DNA of 6,180 nucleotides from Anaerolinea sp. (GCA_014879765.1 JACSRL010000175.1:1-6180); one strand, 5' to 3'; positions 1 to 6,010 are shown, counted from the stretch's first letter. Program-made: numbers and translations. Notes: generated by a model from the sequence alone, not told the origin.

Positions 1-28
1 TGGCCGCCGGCCGGCCGGCCGGCGGCCA
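1..28. repeat. Perfect GGCC-rich palindrome inside the protease gene
   Basis: Bases 1-28 are a perfect palindrome centred between 14 and 15, built from CCGG/GGCC tetramers, and it may extend left of the window. It encodes the Ala/Pro/Gly/Arg-rich segment of the maturation protease after its first helix. It could form a strong hairpin in DNA or mRNA and is a likely place for polymerase slippage. Confidence 0.6.
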
Positions 29-124
29 GGCTGCCAGCCGTTCATGCAGACAGCGCACCGCCTCGCTGCCCACGCCGTCGTCCGTGGCCCAGGGGTTGCC
101 GATGCCGACCATCAGGATGGTCAT
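1..124 (-). CDS. Hydrogenase maturation endopeptidase (M52/HyaD-HybD-HycI family), 3' part outside the window
   Basis: This family removes the C-terminal tail of the NiFe large subunit after nickel insertion, in the cytoplasm. Only the first 41 residues are visible (MTILMVGIGNPWATDDGVGS...). They align without gaps to the E. coli HybD start: a beta strand, then G7-x-G9-N10, then T14-D15-D16, with Asp16 at the position of the nickel-binding Glu16 of HybD. The later metal ligands (Asp62 and His93 in HybD) lie off the window. The ATG at 124 overlaps the hydA stop as ATGA, and there is no clear Shine-Dalgarno sequence, so translation is probably coupled to hydA. The position right after the large-subunit gene suggests a dedicated protease. 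After residue 31 the protein becomes rich in Ala, Pro and Gly (AAWPPAGRPAA), encoded by a GGCC-rich palindrome. An alternative start at Met5 (position 112) has no better ribosome site. Confidence 0.88.
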   Translation of the reverse strand, partial: MTILMVGIGNPWATDDGVGSEAVRCLHERLAAWPPAGRPAA

Positions 125-1509
125 GGCCGGCGCTGGATGTTGAGCTTGAGGAAGTGCGTCGCGCATGAGATGCACGGGTCATAGTTGCGCACCAACTGCT
201 CGCACTGCCAGGTGGCCTCCTCGATGGGCAGGTCGAGCACCTGGGGCACGAAGGCCCGCAGATCATCCTCCATGCGCAGCAGGTTCTGCGTCGTCGGCGC
301 GTCGATGCGCGCCTCCTGGATGACGCCGGCGTCGTCGATGCGGTAACGGTGATAGAGCATGCCGCGCGGCGCTTCGGTGATGTGGCAGCCGACGCCGGCC
401 CGGGGCGGCGCGTCCATGTGCGGCGGCCGCGGCTGGCGGTAGCTGTCGATGATCTGCAAGGCCTCCTCGAAGGCGTGTACCACCTCCAACGCGCGCGCCG
501 CGATGCTCATGAAGGGATTGTTGCTGGGGAAAACCAGGTTGTGATCCCGCAGCGCGCGCTGAGCCGCGGGCGACAGCTTCTCCACGTTCAGGTTGACGCG
601 CGCCAGCGGGCCCACGTGATAGCTGCCGTGGCCCTGATGGTAGACGTGCAGCGCGTTGGAGTGCGCCACGTGCTCCTCGATGAAGTGGCTTTCGTATTCC
701 TCCATGGGGATGTCCAGCCCCTGGGAGCTCACCACCCGCCCCTCGTTCATGGGAAACTCGTCGGGGTGGGAGAGAGAGACGAACTCGTAGTCCACCTCAA
801 AGGCAGGATAGTGCAGGGTCGCCACCAGGGCCACCGTGTCCAGGGCAGCCTGCAGGCCCCATTCCAGGTCAGGCTTGAGCGCCAGCAGCTCACGCTGGCT
901 CGGCGCCTTGTAGAAGCCGCCCACGCAGGGGGAGATGGGATGCACCTCACGGCCGCCGATGAGGGCCAGCAGCGCGTTGCCGATCTTCTTCATGCGCAGG
1001 GCCTGCTCCACGGCCGGCCGCAGGGCCGGGTTGGCCGCCATGGCGATGGCGCTGGGGTAGCCCAGAAAATCGGGCGCGTGCAGCAGATAGATGTGCAGGA
1101 CGTGGCTCTCGATCCACTCGGCGCAGTAGTAGAGGCGGCGCAGGGCCCGGATCTCCGGCGTGATGGCGATGCCCAGGATCTTCTCCATGGCATGCACCGA
1201 GCTCATCTGATAGGCCACCGGGCAGATGCCGCAGATGCGGGCCGTGATGTCGGGCGCCTCGCGGTAGCTGCGGCCGCGCAGAAAGGCCTCGAAGAAGCGC
1301 GGCGGCTCGAAGATGCGCAGCTCCAGGTGCTGAATCTCGCCCTTTTCCACCACGATGTCCAGCGCACCCTCGCCCTCGACGCGGGCCATGTAGTCCACCT
1401 TGATGCGTCTGGCGCCGTTGGTCGCGCTGCTGCCGCCGACAGGGGAAAGGATCGCAGGCTGGCCGGCCGGCTGGAGGGCCGGCTCAGCGCGTTTGGCCGT
1501 GTCGTTCAT
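121..1509 (-). CDS. hydA: Group 3b [NiFe] hydrogenase large (alpha) subunit
   Basis: This is the catalytic subunit of a cytoplasmic bidirectional, NAD(P)-linked hydrogenase (2H+ + 2e- <-> H2). The 462-residue product shows the expected signatures: RVEGEG at 43-48 (Glu45, active-site region); L1 motif RICGICP at 91-97 with Ni/Fe ligands Cys93 and Cys96; and L2 motif DPCISCATH at 444-452 with Cys446 and Cys449. DPCISC near the C-terminus is typical of group 3 enzymes. Ten residues follow His452 (FLKLNIQRRP), the tail expected to be cut off by the maturation protease encoded next. The start at 1509 overlaps the hydD stop by 4 nt and has a strong AGGAGG at 1522-1517, 7 nt upstream. Residues 1-35 are an Ala/Pro/Gly-rich extension absent from the archaeal proteins I recall. 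No twin-arginine signal is visible. The family call is very secure; the subgroup rests mainly on the partner genes. Confidence 0.96.
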   Translation of the reverse strand: MNDTAKRAEPALQPAGQPAILSPVGGSSATNGARRIKVDYMARVEGEGALDIVVEKGEIQHLELRIFEPPRFFEAFLRGRSYREAPDITARICGICPVAYQMSSVHAMEKILGIAITPEIRALRRLYYCAEWIESHVLHIYLLHAPDFLGYPSAIAMAANPALRPAVEQALRMKKIGNALLALIGGREVHPISPCVGGFYKAPSQRELLALKPDLEWGLQAALDTVALVATLHYPAFEVDYEFVSLSHPDEFPMNEGRVVSSQGLDIPMEEYESHFIEEHVAHSNALHVYHQGHGSYHVGPLARVNLNVEKLSPAAQRALRDHNLVFPSNNPFMSIAARALEVVHAFEEALQIIDSYRQPRPPHMDAPPRAGVGCHITEAPRGMLYHRYRIDDAGVIQEARIDAPTTQNLLRMEDDLRAFVPQVLDLPIEEATWQCEQLVRNYDPCISCATHFLKLNIQRRP

Positions 1510-2333
1510 CGGGCCACCTCCTCGTACTTGTCGCTGATCAGGCGGAAGGGATCGGCGTAGCCGTTGAAGCTGCGGAACAGCCGCACGATGTCCGGCGCGT
1601 CCAGGCCCAACTGCTCAAACTGATGGCCCAGGGCCGGACCGTTGGGCGCCTCCATGGGGCCATAGCAGCCGTAGCAGCCGCGGCCATAGGCCGGGCAGAT
1701 CGCGCCGCAGCCGGCCTGCGTCGCCGGGCCCATGCAGGCGATGCCTTGCGCCACCATGACACAGGTCACGCCGTGACGCTTGCACTCCACGCAGACGCTA
1801 TAGGTGGGCAGGCGTAGCTGGCGGCCCACCAGCAGGGCGGTGACCACCTCCAGCAACTGATACTTGTTGATCGGGCAGCCGCGCAGCTCGAAGTCCACCT
1901 GCACGTGATCGCTGATGGGCGAGGAGGTGTCCAGCGTCTCGATGTACTCCGGGTGAGCGTAGACCATGCGCACGGTGTCGTCCACATCACGCCAGTTGCG
2001 CAACGCCTGGATGCCGCCGGCCGTGGCGCAGGCGCCGATGGCGATCAGGAGCCTGGCCTGCCGCCGCACCTCCTTGATCTGCCGAATCTGTTCGGGCGTG
2101 GAGATGGAGCCTTCCACCAGGGCGACATCGTAGGGGCCCGGGTCGGCGTGGCGGCTGGCCTCCACGAAGTAGGCGAGCTCCACGGCATCGGTGACGGCCA
2201 GCAGCTCATCCTCGGCATCCAGCAGCGACAGTTGGCAGCCGTCGCACGAGGCGAACTTGAAGACGGCCAGCCGCGGCCGGGCGCGGGCGCCCGCGCCGTT
2301 GGCTTTGGTGACGCCAGTTTCTGTCGCGTTCAT
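1506..2333 (-). CDS. hydD: Group 3b [NiFe] hydrogenase small (delta) subunit
   Basis: This electron-transfer subunit pairs with the NiFe large subunit. The 275-residue product has the proximal [4Fe-4S] ligands at Cys30 and Cys33 (SCDGC), Cys102 (GACAT) and Cys153 (RGCP). Eight more cysteines (181, 184, 191, 200, 209, 213, 220, 223) lie in the C-terminal third, including CxGPxTxAGCGAxCP at 200-214. That is enough for medial and distal clusters, so three [4Fe-4S] clusters in all, as in Pyrococcus sulfhydrogenase I. No Tat signal peptide or C-terminal membrane helix is seen, which fits a soluble enzyme. The start at 2333 leaves 1 nt after the hydG stop, and GGAGG lies about 9 nt upstream. The first ~20 residues are an Ala/Gly/Arg-rich tail before the core (RLAVFKFASC). 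The 3' end overlaps hydA by 4 nt (ATGA). Confidence 0.95.
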   Translation of the reverse strand: MNATETGVTKANGAGARARPRLAVFKFASCDGCQLSLLDAEDELLAVTDAVELAYFVEASRHADPGPYDVALVEGSISTPEQIRQIKEVRRQARLLIAIGACATAGGIQALRNWRDVDDTVRMVYAHPEYIETLDTSSPISDHVQVDFELRGCPINKYQLLEVVTALLVGRQLRLPTYSVCVECKRHGVTCVMVAQGIACMGPATQAGCGAICPAYGRGCYGCYGPMEAPNGPALGHQFEQLGLDAPDIVRLFRSFNGYADPFRLISDKYEEVAR

Positions 2334-2334
2334 G

Positions 2335-3204
2335 TCAGAAATCCTCCACGCCGAAGAACGGCTCGATGGCCGCGTAGGAGAAGACCGGCCCCTCGCGGCA
2401 GACGAAGGCCGGCCCCAGTTGGCAGTGGCCGCAGAAGCCCACGCCGCACTTCATGTTGCGCTCCATGGAGACGTAGATCTGCTCCTTGGGGATGCGCCGC
2501 GCCAGCGCCTCATAGATGCCGAAACGGATCATGATCTCGGGGCCGCAGGCCAGCACGCTGGTCTTTTTCGGATCCAGGCGCAACTGGTAGAAAAGCATCG
2601 GCACCACGCCCACGTTGCCGCGCCAGCTTTCGTCGGCGCGATCCACCGTCAGCCGCAGGCTGATCTCCTGACGCTCCCAGGCGTCGAACTCGTCGGTGTA
2701 CAGCATGTCGCTGGGCGTGCGCGCGCCGTAGAGCAGGAACACCCGGCCAAAATCAGCCCGCTGCTGCATCACATGGTAGAGCACCGGGCGCAGCGGGGCC
2801 AGGCCGATGCCGCCGGTGACGATGCACAGATCATGACCGCGCAGGCGTCCCATGGGCCAGGCCGTGCCATAGGGGCCGCGCAGCCCGACGATATCGCCCA
2901 CCCGCAGGCGGCCGATGGCCCGGGTCACGTTGCCGGCAAAGCGAATGGTGTGGCCCAAGGGCTGCTGCGGATCGGGGGCGGAGCTGACGGAGATGGGCAC
3001 CTCACCGATGGCCGGCAGATAGACCATGTTGAACTGGCCCGGCTGGAAGCAATAGCGCCGTTGCATCCCCTCATCCTCGAAGACCAGGCTGTAGGTCATG
3101 ATGGCGTATGCTTCCTCTTTGATCTCCACAACCCGGGCCGGATAGAGCCGCATGGGGCCGTTGCGGGCAATCGACGCGCCCGGCGCTGTCGCTGATTTCA
3201 TCAT
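2335..3204 (-). CDS. hydG: Group 3b hydrogenase gamma subunit (FAD/NAD(P)-binding, [2Fe-2S] oxidoreductase)
   Basis: This is the diaphorase subunit, which passes electrons between the hydrogenase clusters and NAD(P)H. The 289-residue product belongs to the ferredoxin-NADP reductase-like family that also includes AsrB and dihydroorotate dehydrogenase electron-transfer subunits. An FAD-binding barrel (about 18-115) carries PISVSS at 70-75. A nucleotide-binding fold (about 122-240) carries VTGGIGLAPLRP at 129-140 and CGPE at 220-223. A C-terminal [2Fe-2S] site has Cys253, Cys258, Cys261 and Cys269 (CGVGFCGHC...C). The start at 3204 has a strong GGAGG 6 nt upstream, inside the end of hydB, whose stop lies 1 nt before. 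Met18 would be a shorter start but lacks a ribosome site. The choice between NADH and NADPH cannot be read from the sequence by eye. This HydG is unrelated to the radical-SAM HydG that matures [FeFe] hydrogenases. Confidence 0.94.
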   Translation of the reverse strand: MMKSATAPGASIARNGPMRLYPARVVEIKEEAYAIMTYSLVFEDEGMQRRYCFQPGQFNMVYLPAIGEVPISVSSAPDPQQPLGHTIRFAGNVTRAIGRLRVGDIVGLRGPYGTAWPMGRLRGHDLCIVTGGIGLAPLRPVLYHVMQQRADFGRVFLLYGARTPSDMLYTDEFDAWERQEISLRLTVDRADESWRGNVGVVPMLFYQLRLDPKKTSVLACGPEIMIRFGIYEALARRIPKEQIYVSMERNMKCGVGFCGHCQLGPAFVCREGPVFSYAAIEPFFGVEDF

Positions 3205-3205
3205 C

Positions 3206-4324
3206 TCACACCTCCGCTCGGATAGCAGCGACCTCGGCGGTGATGTCGATCCCCACCGGGCACCAGGTGATGCAGCGGCCGCAGCCGACGCAGCCCGATG
3301 ACCCGAACTGGTCGATCCACGAGGCCAGCTTGTGGGTCAGCCACTGGCGGTAGCGCGAGCGGGTGTGGGGCCGGATGTTGCCGCCATGCACATGGGAGAA
3401 CGCCAGGCTGAAGCAGGAATCCCACACGCGCACCCGGTCGGTCCTCTGTCCCGTCAGATCGGGCTGGTCCAGAACATCGCAGCAGAAGCAGGTGGGGCAG
3501 ACCTGGGTGCAGTTGGTGCAGGAGAGACAGCGCTGCGCCACCTCATCCCAGTGGCGATGCTCCAGATTCCGGTAGAGCAGGTCGGGCAGGTCCGAGGTGT
3601 CCATCTGACGCCCCATGTGCTGTTCGGCCTCAGCCAGGGCCCGGCGCGCGTTCTGCAGCTCGAAAGCCCCGGCAGGACGCCAGGGCGTCTGGCCCAGCAC
3701 CTGCCGGCCCAGCTCCGAACCCACCTCGACGACGAAGATCTCGTCCAGCTCCGTCAACGCCAGATCGAAGCCGGGGCCGACGCGCGGCCCGGCGCCCATG
3801 CTGGCGCAGAAGCAGGTGTTGCCCGGCTCGGTGCAGTTGACCGCCAACACAAAAGCCTGTTGGCGCCGCGCCCGGTAGTCAGGAACGTGGAAATTGCCGC
3901 TCAGGAACACCCGATCCTGGATGGCAATCGCCCGCAGCTCGCAGGCGCGCACGCCGATCAGCGCGTAGCGCGGCGCCGGCGCGGCATTGCCATCGATCTC
4001 GAAGGTCCCATCCTGCACGGTGAGCGTGAACAGCTTCTGCACCGGCGGATACAGGAAACGCTTCCAGGACTGGGGGGCGAGAGTGTAGCCGAAATAGGCG
4101 TTGTCATCCCGCTGGCGCAGGCGGTAGCTCGCCGCCTCCTGCTCGTCGCCCCAGCCGATCGGCAGGTCGCCCACACTCTCGATCTCATCGTAGACAATGG
4201 CCGTCTCGCCGCGGGTTGGCCCCAGCAGCGTGTAACCCATCTCTTGCAGCACCTGAAAGACCCGCGCCAGGTCCTCCTTGGCGATGCTGGCAAACGCGCC
4301 GATATTCGGTGTCAGATCAGGCAT
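3206..4324 (-). CDS. hydB: Group 3b hydrogenase beta subunit (4Fe-4S dicluster protein)
   Basis: This iron-sulfur subunit is thought to link the delta and gamma subunits and is related to anaerobic sulfite reductase subunit A (AsrA). From the start chosen here it has 372 residues, close to the ~367 I recall for Pyrococcus HydB. Two ferredoxin-type motifs are clear: CLSCTNCTQVCP with Cys266/269/272/276, and CVGCGRCITWCP with Cys345/348/351/355. Other cysteines include Cys164/171/173 (NCTEPGNTCFC) and Cys279/281/282. The frame stays open upstream to ATGs at 4372 and 4474. I chose 4324 because GGAGGA sits just ahead of it (4333-4328, a tight 4-nt gap from GGAGG), the protein length fits the family, and the ATG at 4474 lies upstream of the promoter. 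The ATG at 4372 (388 residues) remains possible. It is the first gene of the operon. Confidence 0.93.
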   Translation of the reverse strand: MPDLTPNIGAFASIAKEDLARVFQVLQEMGYTLLGPTRGETAIVYDEIESVGDLPIGWGDEQEAASYRLRQRDDNAYFGYTLAPQSWKRFLYPPVQKLFTLTVQDGTFEIDGNAAPAPRYALIGVRACELRAIAIQDRVFLSGNFHVPDYRARRQQAFVLAVNCTEPGNTCFCASMGAGPRVGPGFDLALTELDEIFVVEVGSELGRQVLGQTPWRPAGAFELQNARRALAEAEQHMGRQMDTSDLPDLLYRNLEHRHWDEVAQRCLSCTNCTQVCPTCFCCDVLDQPDLTGQRTDRVRVWDSCFSLAFSHVHGGNIRPHTRSRYRQWLTHKLASWIDQFGSSGCVGCGRCITWCPVGIDITAEVAAIRAEV

Positions 4325-4334
4325 GGCTCCTCCG
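4325..4334 (-). promoter_or_regulatory. Ribosome binding site deciding the hydB start
   Basis: On the minus strand GGAGGAGCC directly precedes the ATG at 4324. The gap from GGAGG is 4 nt, slightly short. The upstream in-frame ATG at 4372 has only a weak AAGAG-like match. This supports the shorter, family-length HydB. Confidence 0.65.
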
Positions 4335-4349
4335 TGCCCTTGCAGAGCC

Positions 4350-4371
4350 TGGACGAGTACAGCGTCGTCCA
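4350..4371 (-). promoter_or_regulatory. Hairpin in the hyd leader RNA
   Basis: TGGACGA (4371-4365 on the minus strand) and TCGTCCA (4356-4350) can form a perfect 7-bp stem with an 8-nt loop in the 5' leader of the hyd transcript. The stem includes most of the alternative ATG at 4372, which could hide it from ribosomes and favour the start at 4324. A function is inferred only; a 7-bp hairpin in GC-rich DNA can arise by chance. Confidence 0.3.
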
Positions 4372-4411
4372 TGAGGCAGCTCTTTCGTCTGTGACAGGCA
4401 GACACAGGGAC

Positions 4412-4433
4412 TTTGTGAAAATTATAACACAAA
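4412..4433. promoter_or_regulatory. Inverted repeat over the hyd -10 box (candidate operator)
   Basis: The arms TTTGTG (4412-4417) and CACAAA (4428-4433) form a perfect 6-bp inverted repeat around a 10-nt A/T-only core that contains the -10 box and reaches the likely transcript start. A second, weaker repeat, CTGTG-N9-CACAG, lies at 4389-4407, and a lone TCACAG lies at 4435-4440. The half-sites resemble those of Rex (TTGTG-N8-CACAA) or CRP/FNR (TGTGA-N6-TCACA), but the spacing is 2 bp longer, so no named regulator is claimed. Its position suggests repression by blocking RNA polymerase. Confidence 0.5.
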
Positions 4434-4449
4434 ATCACAGCGATGTCCA
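4421..4449 (-). promoter_or_regulatory. Sigma-70-type promoter of the hyd operon
   Basis: Reading the minus strand, TGGACA (4449-4444, 5 of 6 to the -35 consensus) is followed by a 17-nt spacer and a perfect TATAAT (4426-4421). The TG of an extended -10 (TGT-TATAAT) is also present. The expected transcript start is near 4414, giving a leader of about 90 nt to the hydB ATG. In such GC-rich DNA a match this good is unlikely to be chance. It lies about 20 bp from the divergent transporter promoter. Confidence 0.8.
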
Positions 4450-4467
4450 GTGGCTTTTTTCTGCCGC

Positions 4468-4496
4468 TTGACATGACGGCGCGCTGACGCTATGAT
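4468..4496 (+). promoter_or_regulatory. Sigma-70-type promoter of the transporter gene
   Basis: A perfect TTGACA (4468-4473), a 17-nt spacer and TATGAT (4491-4496, 5 of 6) form a near-consensus promoter facing right. The expected transcript start is near 4503, giving a leader of about 53 nt to the ATG at 4556. The -35 boxes of the two divergent promoters are 18 bp apart (4450-4467), so the polymerases and any activator between them could interfere with each other. Confidence 0.78.
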
Positions 4497-4555
4497 AGCA
4501 ACCACCAACGCGCCAGCCAGCCTCTCGCCCCCTTTTCGGCTCTCAAAACACCAGC

Positions 4556-6001
4556 ATGACCACATCGACCCTGCCTGCACCCGCCGCCCAGCCCCCGAAG
4601 CGAGCTGTCCTCTCCTGGGCGCTCTATGACCTGGCCAACACGATCTTCTCCATGAATATCGTGTCGCTCTACTTCAGCCTGTGGGTGGTCAACGAGATGG
4701 GCGGAAGCGACGCGGCCTACGGCAACGCCAACAGCCTCTCCATGGCGCTGATGTTCTTCACCGCGGCGATTCTGGGCGCGCTGTCGGACCAGGCCGGCCG
4801 CCGCAAGCCCTTTCTGATCATCACCACCCTGATCTGCGTGGCCTTCACTGCGCTGCTGGGCACGGGCGGGCTGGCGCTCTCGCTGCTCTTCTTTGTCGTT
4901 GCCAACTACATGTTCCAGGGCGGGCTGATCTTCTACGATTCGCTGTTGCCCGTCGTCAGCACCGAGGAGAACCGCGGCCGGGTGGGCGGCTTCGGCGTCG
5001 GGCTGGGCTACATGGGCTCCTTCATCGGCGTGGGCAGCGGCCTGCTGCTGCTCAGCCAGATCGGCTACACCGGCATCTTTCGCCTCAGCGCGCTGCTCTT
5101 CCTGCTCTTCGCCCTGCCCTGTTTCTTTTTCGTCAAAGAGCCAGCCCGAGCCGGCAAGCCGCGCCTCGGCCAGATCGTGCGCGGCGCGTTCGATCAGACC
5201 TACGGCCGCGGCATCCGCTCGATCCACAACTGGCCGCGCTACTTTGCCCTCTGGGCGCTGCTGGGGCTGGCGCAGGGTGCGCTGGCCCTGGGGCTGGTGT
5301 GGCTGGCCGGCCAGCCGGTACATGGGTGGTACCTGCTCGCCGGCCTGGCCATCGGGCTGCTGGAATCGGTCCTCTTGATGCCGGTGATTGCCCCCCTGCT
5401 GCACGCCGCGAAATACCGCGGCCTGGCCCGCTTCCTGGGCGGCCGCGTGCTCTACACCGACCCCATCAACACGCTGATCGTCTTCATGGGCATCTACGTC
5501 ACCAACGAGGTGGGCTTCAGCGCGACCGAGGTGCAGATCCTGTTGCTGGTATCGATCCTCTTTGCCGTGGTGGGGGGCATGGCCTGGGGGCTGCTGGTGG
5601 ACCGCATCGGCCCCAAGCGCACCCTCAACATCGTGCTGTTGATCTGGATAGCACTGCTGGCCGCCATCGTGTTGATCGCGGTCTTCGACCTGTCCAAGTG
5701 GCTCTTCTGGGGGGTGGGCACCGCGGCTGGCGTGGCTCTGGGTGGGGTGTGGGCGGCTGACCGGCCCTACATGCTGCGTCTGGCCCCGCCGCGCTTCGTG
5801 GGGGAGTTCTACGGGCTATACGCCATGGTCGGGCGTTTCGCCAGCATCATCGGCCCCTTCATGTGGGGCTACATCGCCGAGACGCTGGGGCTGGGCCGGC
5901 CCGCGGCCGTGGCCAGCCTGCTGATCTTCGTCGTGCTCGCCTTCATCATCCTGCAAGGGGTGGACGACCGGCCGCGGGAATGGCCGGCGGAGCTGCTGTG
6001 A
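4556..6001 (+). CDS. MFS transporter, UMF1/Atg22-like family
   Basis: This is an inner-membrane carrier of the major facilitator superfamily; the substrate is unknown. The N-terminal SWALYDLANTIFS (20-32) and FYDSLLPVV (126-134) resemble the UMF1/Atg22-like family. The MFS loop motif appears twice, as GALSDQAGRRKP (74-85) and DRIGPKRTL (349-357), marking the two homologous halves. Hydrophobic segments lie near 19-43, 58-78, 86-103, 105-130, 147-168, 173-193, 302-317, 325-347, 356-377, 382-405, 417-440 and 447-467. Two more (230-251, 257-280) sit between the halves, so 14 helices rather than 12 are likely, and 481 residues is long for bacterial members. The ATG at 4556 lacks a Shine-Dalgarno sequence, but it suits the short N-terminus and has a good promoter upstream. 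It is divergent from the hyd operon; a functional link is not shown. The family name is moderately sure, MFS very sure. Confidence 0.88.
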   Translation: MTTSTLPAPAAQPPKRAVLSWALYDLANTIFSMNIVSLYFSLWVVNEMGGSDAAYGNANSLSMALMFFTAAILGALSDQAGRRKPFLIITTLICVAFTALLGTGGLALSLLFFVVANYMFQGGLIFYDSLLPVVSTEENRGRVGGFGVGLGYMGSFIGVGSGLLLLSQIGYTGIFRLSALLFLLFALPCFFFVKEPARAGKPRLGQIVRGAFDQTYGRGIRSIHNWPRYFALWALLGLAQGALALGLVWLAGQPVHGWYLLAGLAIGLLESVLLMPVIAPLLHAAKYRGLARFLGGRVLYTDPINTLIVFMGIYVTNEVGFSATEVQILLLVSILFAVVGGMAWGLLVDRIGPKRTLNIVLLIWIALLAAIVLIAVFDLSKWLFWGVGTAAGVALGGVWAADRPYMLRLAPPRFVGEFYGLYAMVGRFASIIGPFMWGYIAETLGLGRPAAVASLLIFVVLAFIILQGVDDRPREWPAELL

Positions 6002-6010
6002 GGGGGGAGA

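Noticed and set aside
349..1560. Long plus-strand open frame (403 codons) opposite hydA
   Set aside because: It is antisense to a clearly conserved hydrogenase subunit, is full of Arg/His/Val/Gly repeats typical of mirror frames in GC-rich genes, and has no recognisable domain.
121..2333. Group 3d (HoxHY) or group 3c (MvhADG) hydrogenase instead of 3b
   Set aside because: The 12-cysteine small subunit with an AsrA-like beta and AsrB-like gamma subunit is the 3b arrangement; no HoxEFU or HdrA/MvhD-like genes are present.
2191..3195. Plus-strand open frame (334 codons) opposite hydG and the start of hydD
   Set aside because: It is a mirror frame of two genes with intact cofactor motifs, with composition rich in Ala/His/Gln/Asp and no domain.
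2335..3204. Reading hydG as the [FeFe]-hydrogenase maturase HydG
   Set aside because: There is no radical-SAM CxxxCxxC motif; the protein has FAD, nucleotide and [2Fe-2S] motifs of the diaphorase family.
4412..4433. Calling the inverted repeat a Rex or CRP/FNR site outright
   Set aside because: The half-sites are similar, but the spacing is 10 nt between TGTG and CACA instead of 8, so the regulator is left unnamed.
3332..4471. Plus-strand open frame (379 codons) opposite hydB
   Set aside because: It is antisense to the ferredoxin-motif protein and even crosses the minus-strand promoter; no domain is seen.
4490..5404. Minus-strand open frame (304 codons) opposite the transporter
   Set aside because: It has Gln/Glu/His/Ala-rich composition, the mirror image of a hydrophobic membrane protein; the plus-strand MFS motifs are decisive.
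4681..5760. Plus-strand open frame (359 codons) overlapping the transporter in another frame
   Set aside because: It is a +1 shadow rich in Arg/Gly/Ala/His; the transporter frame has the motifs, helices and promoter.
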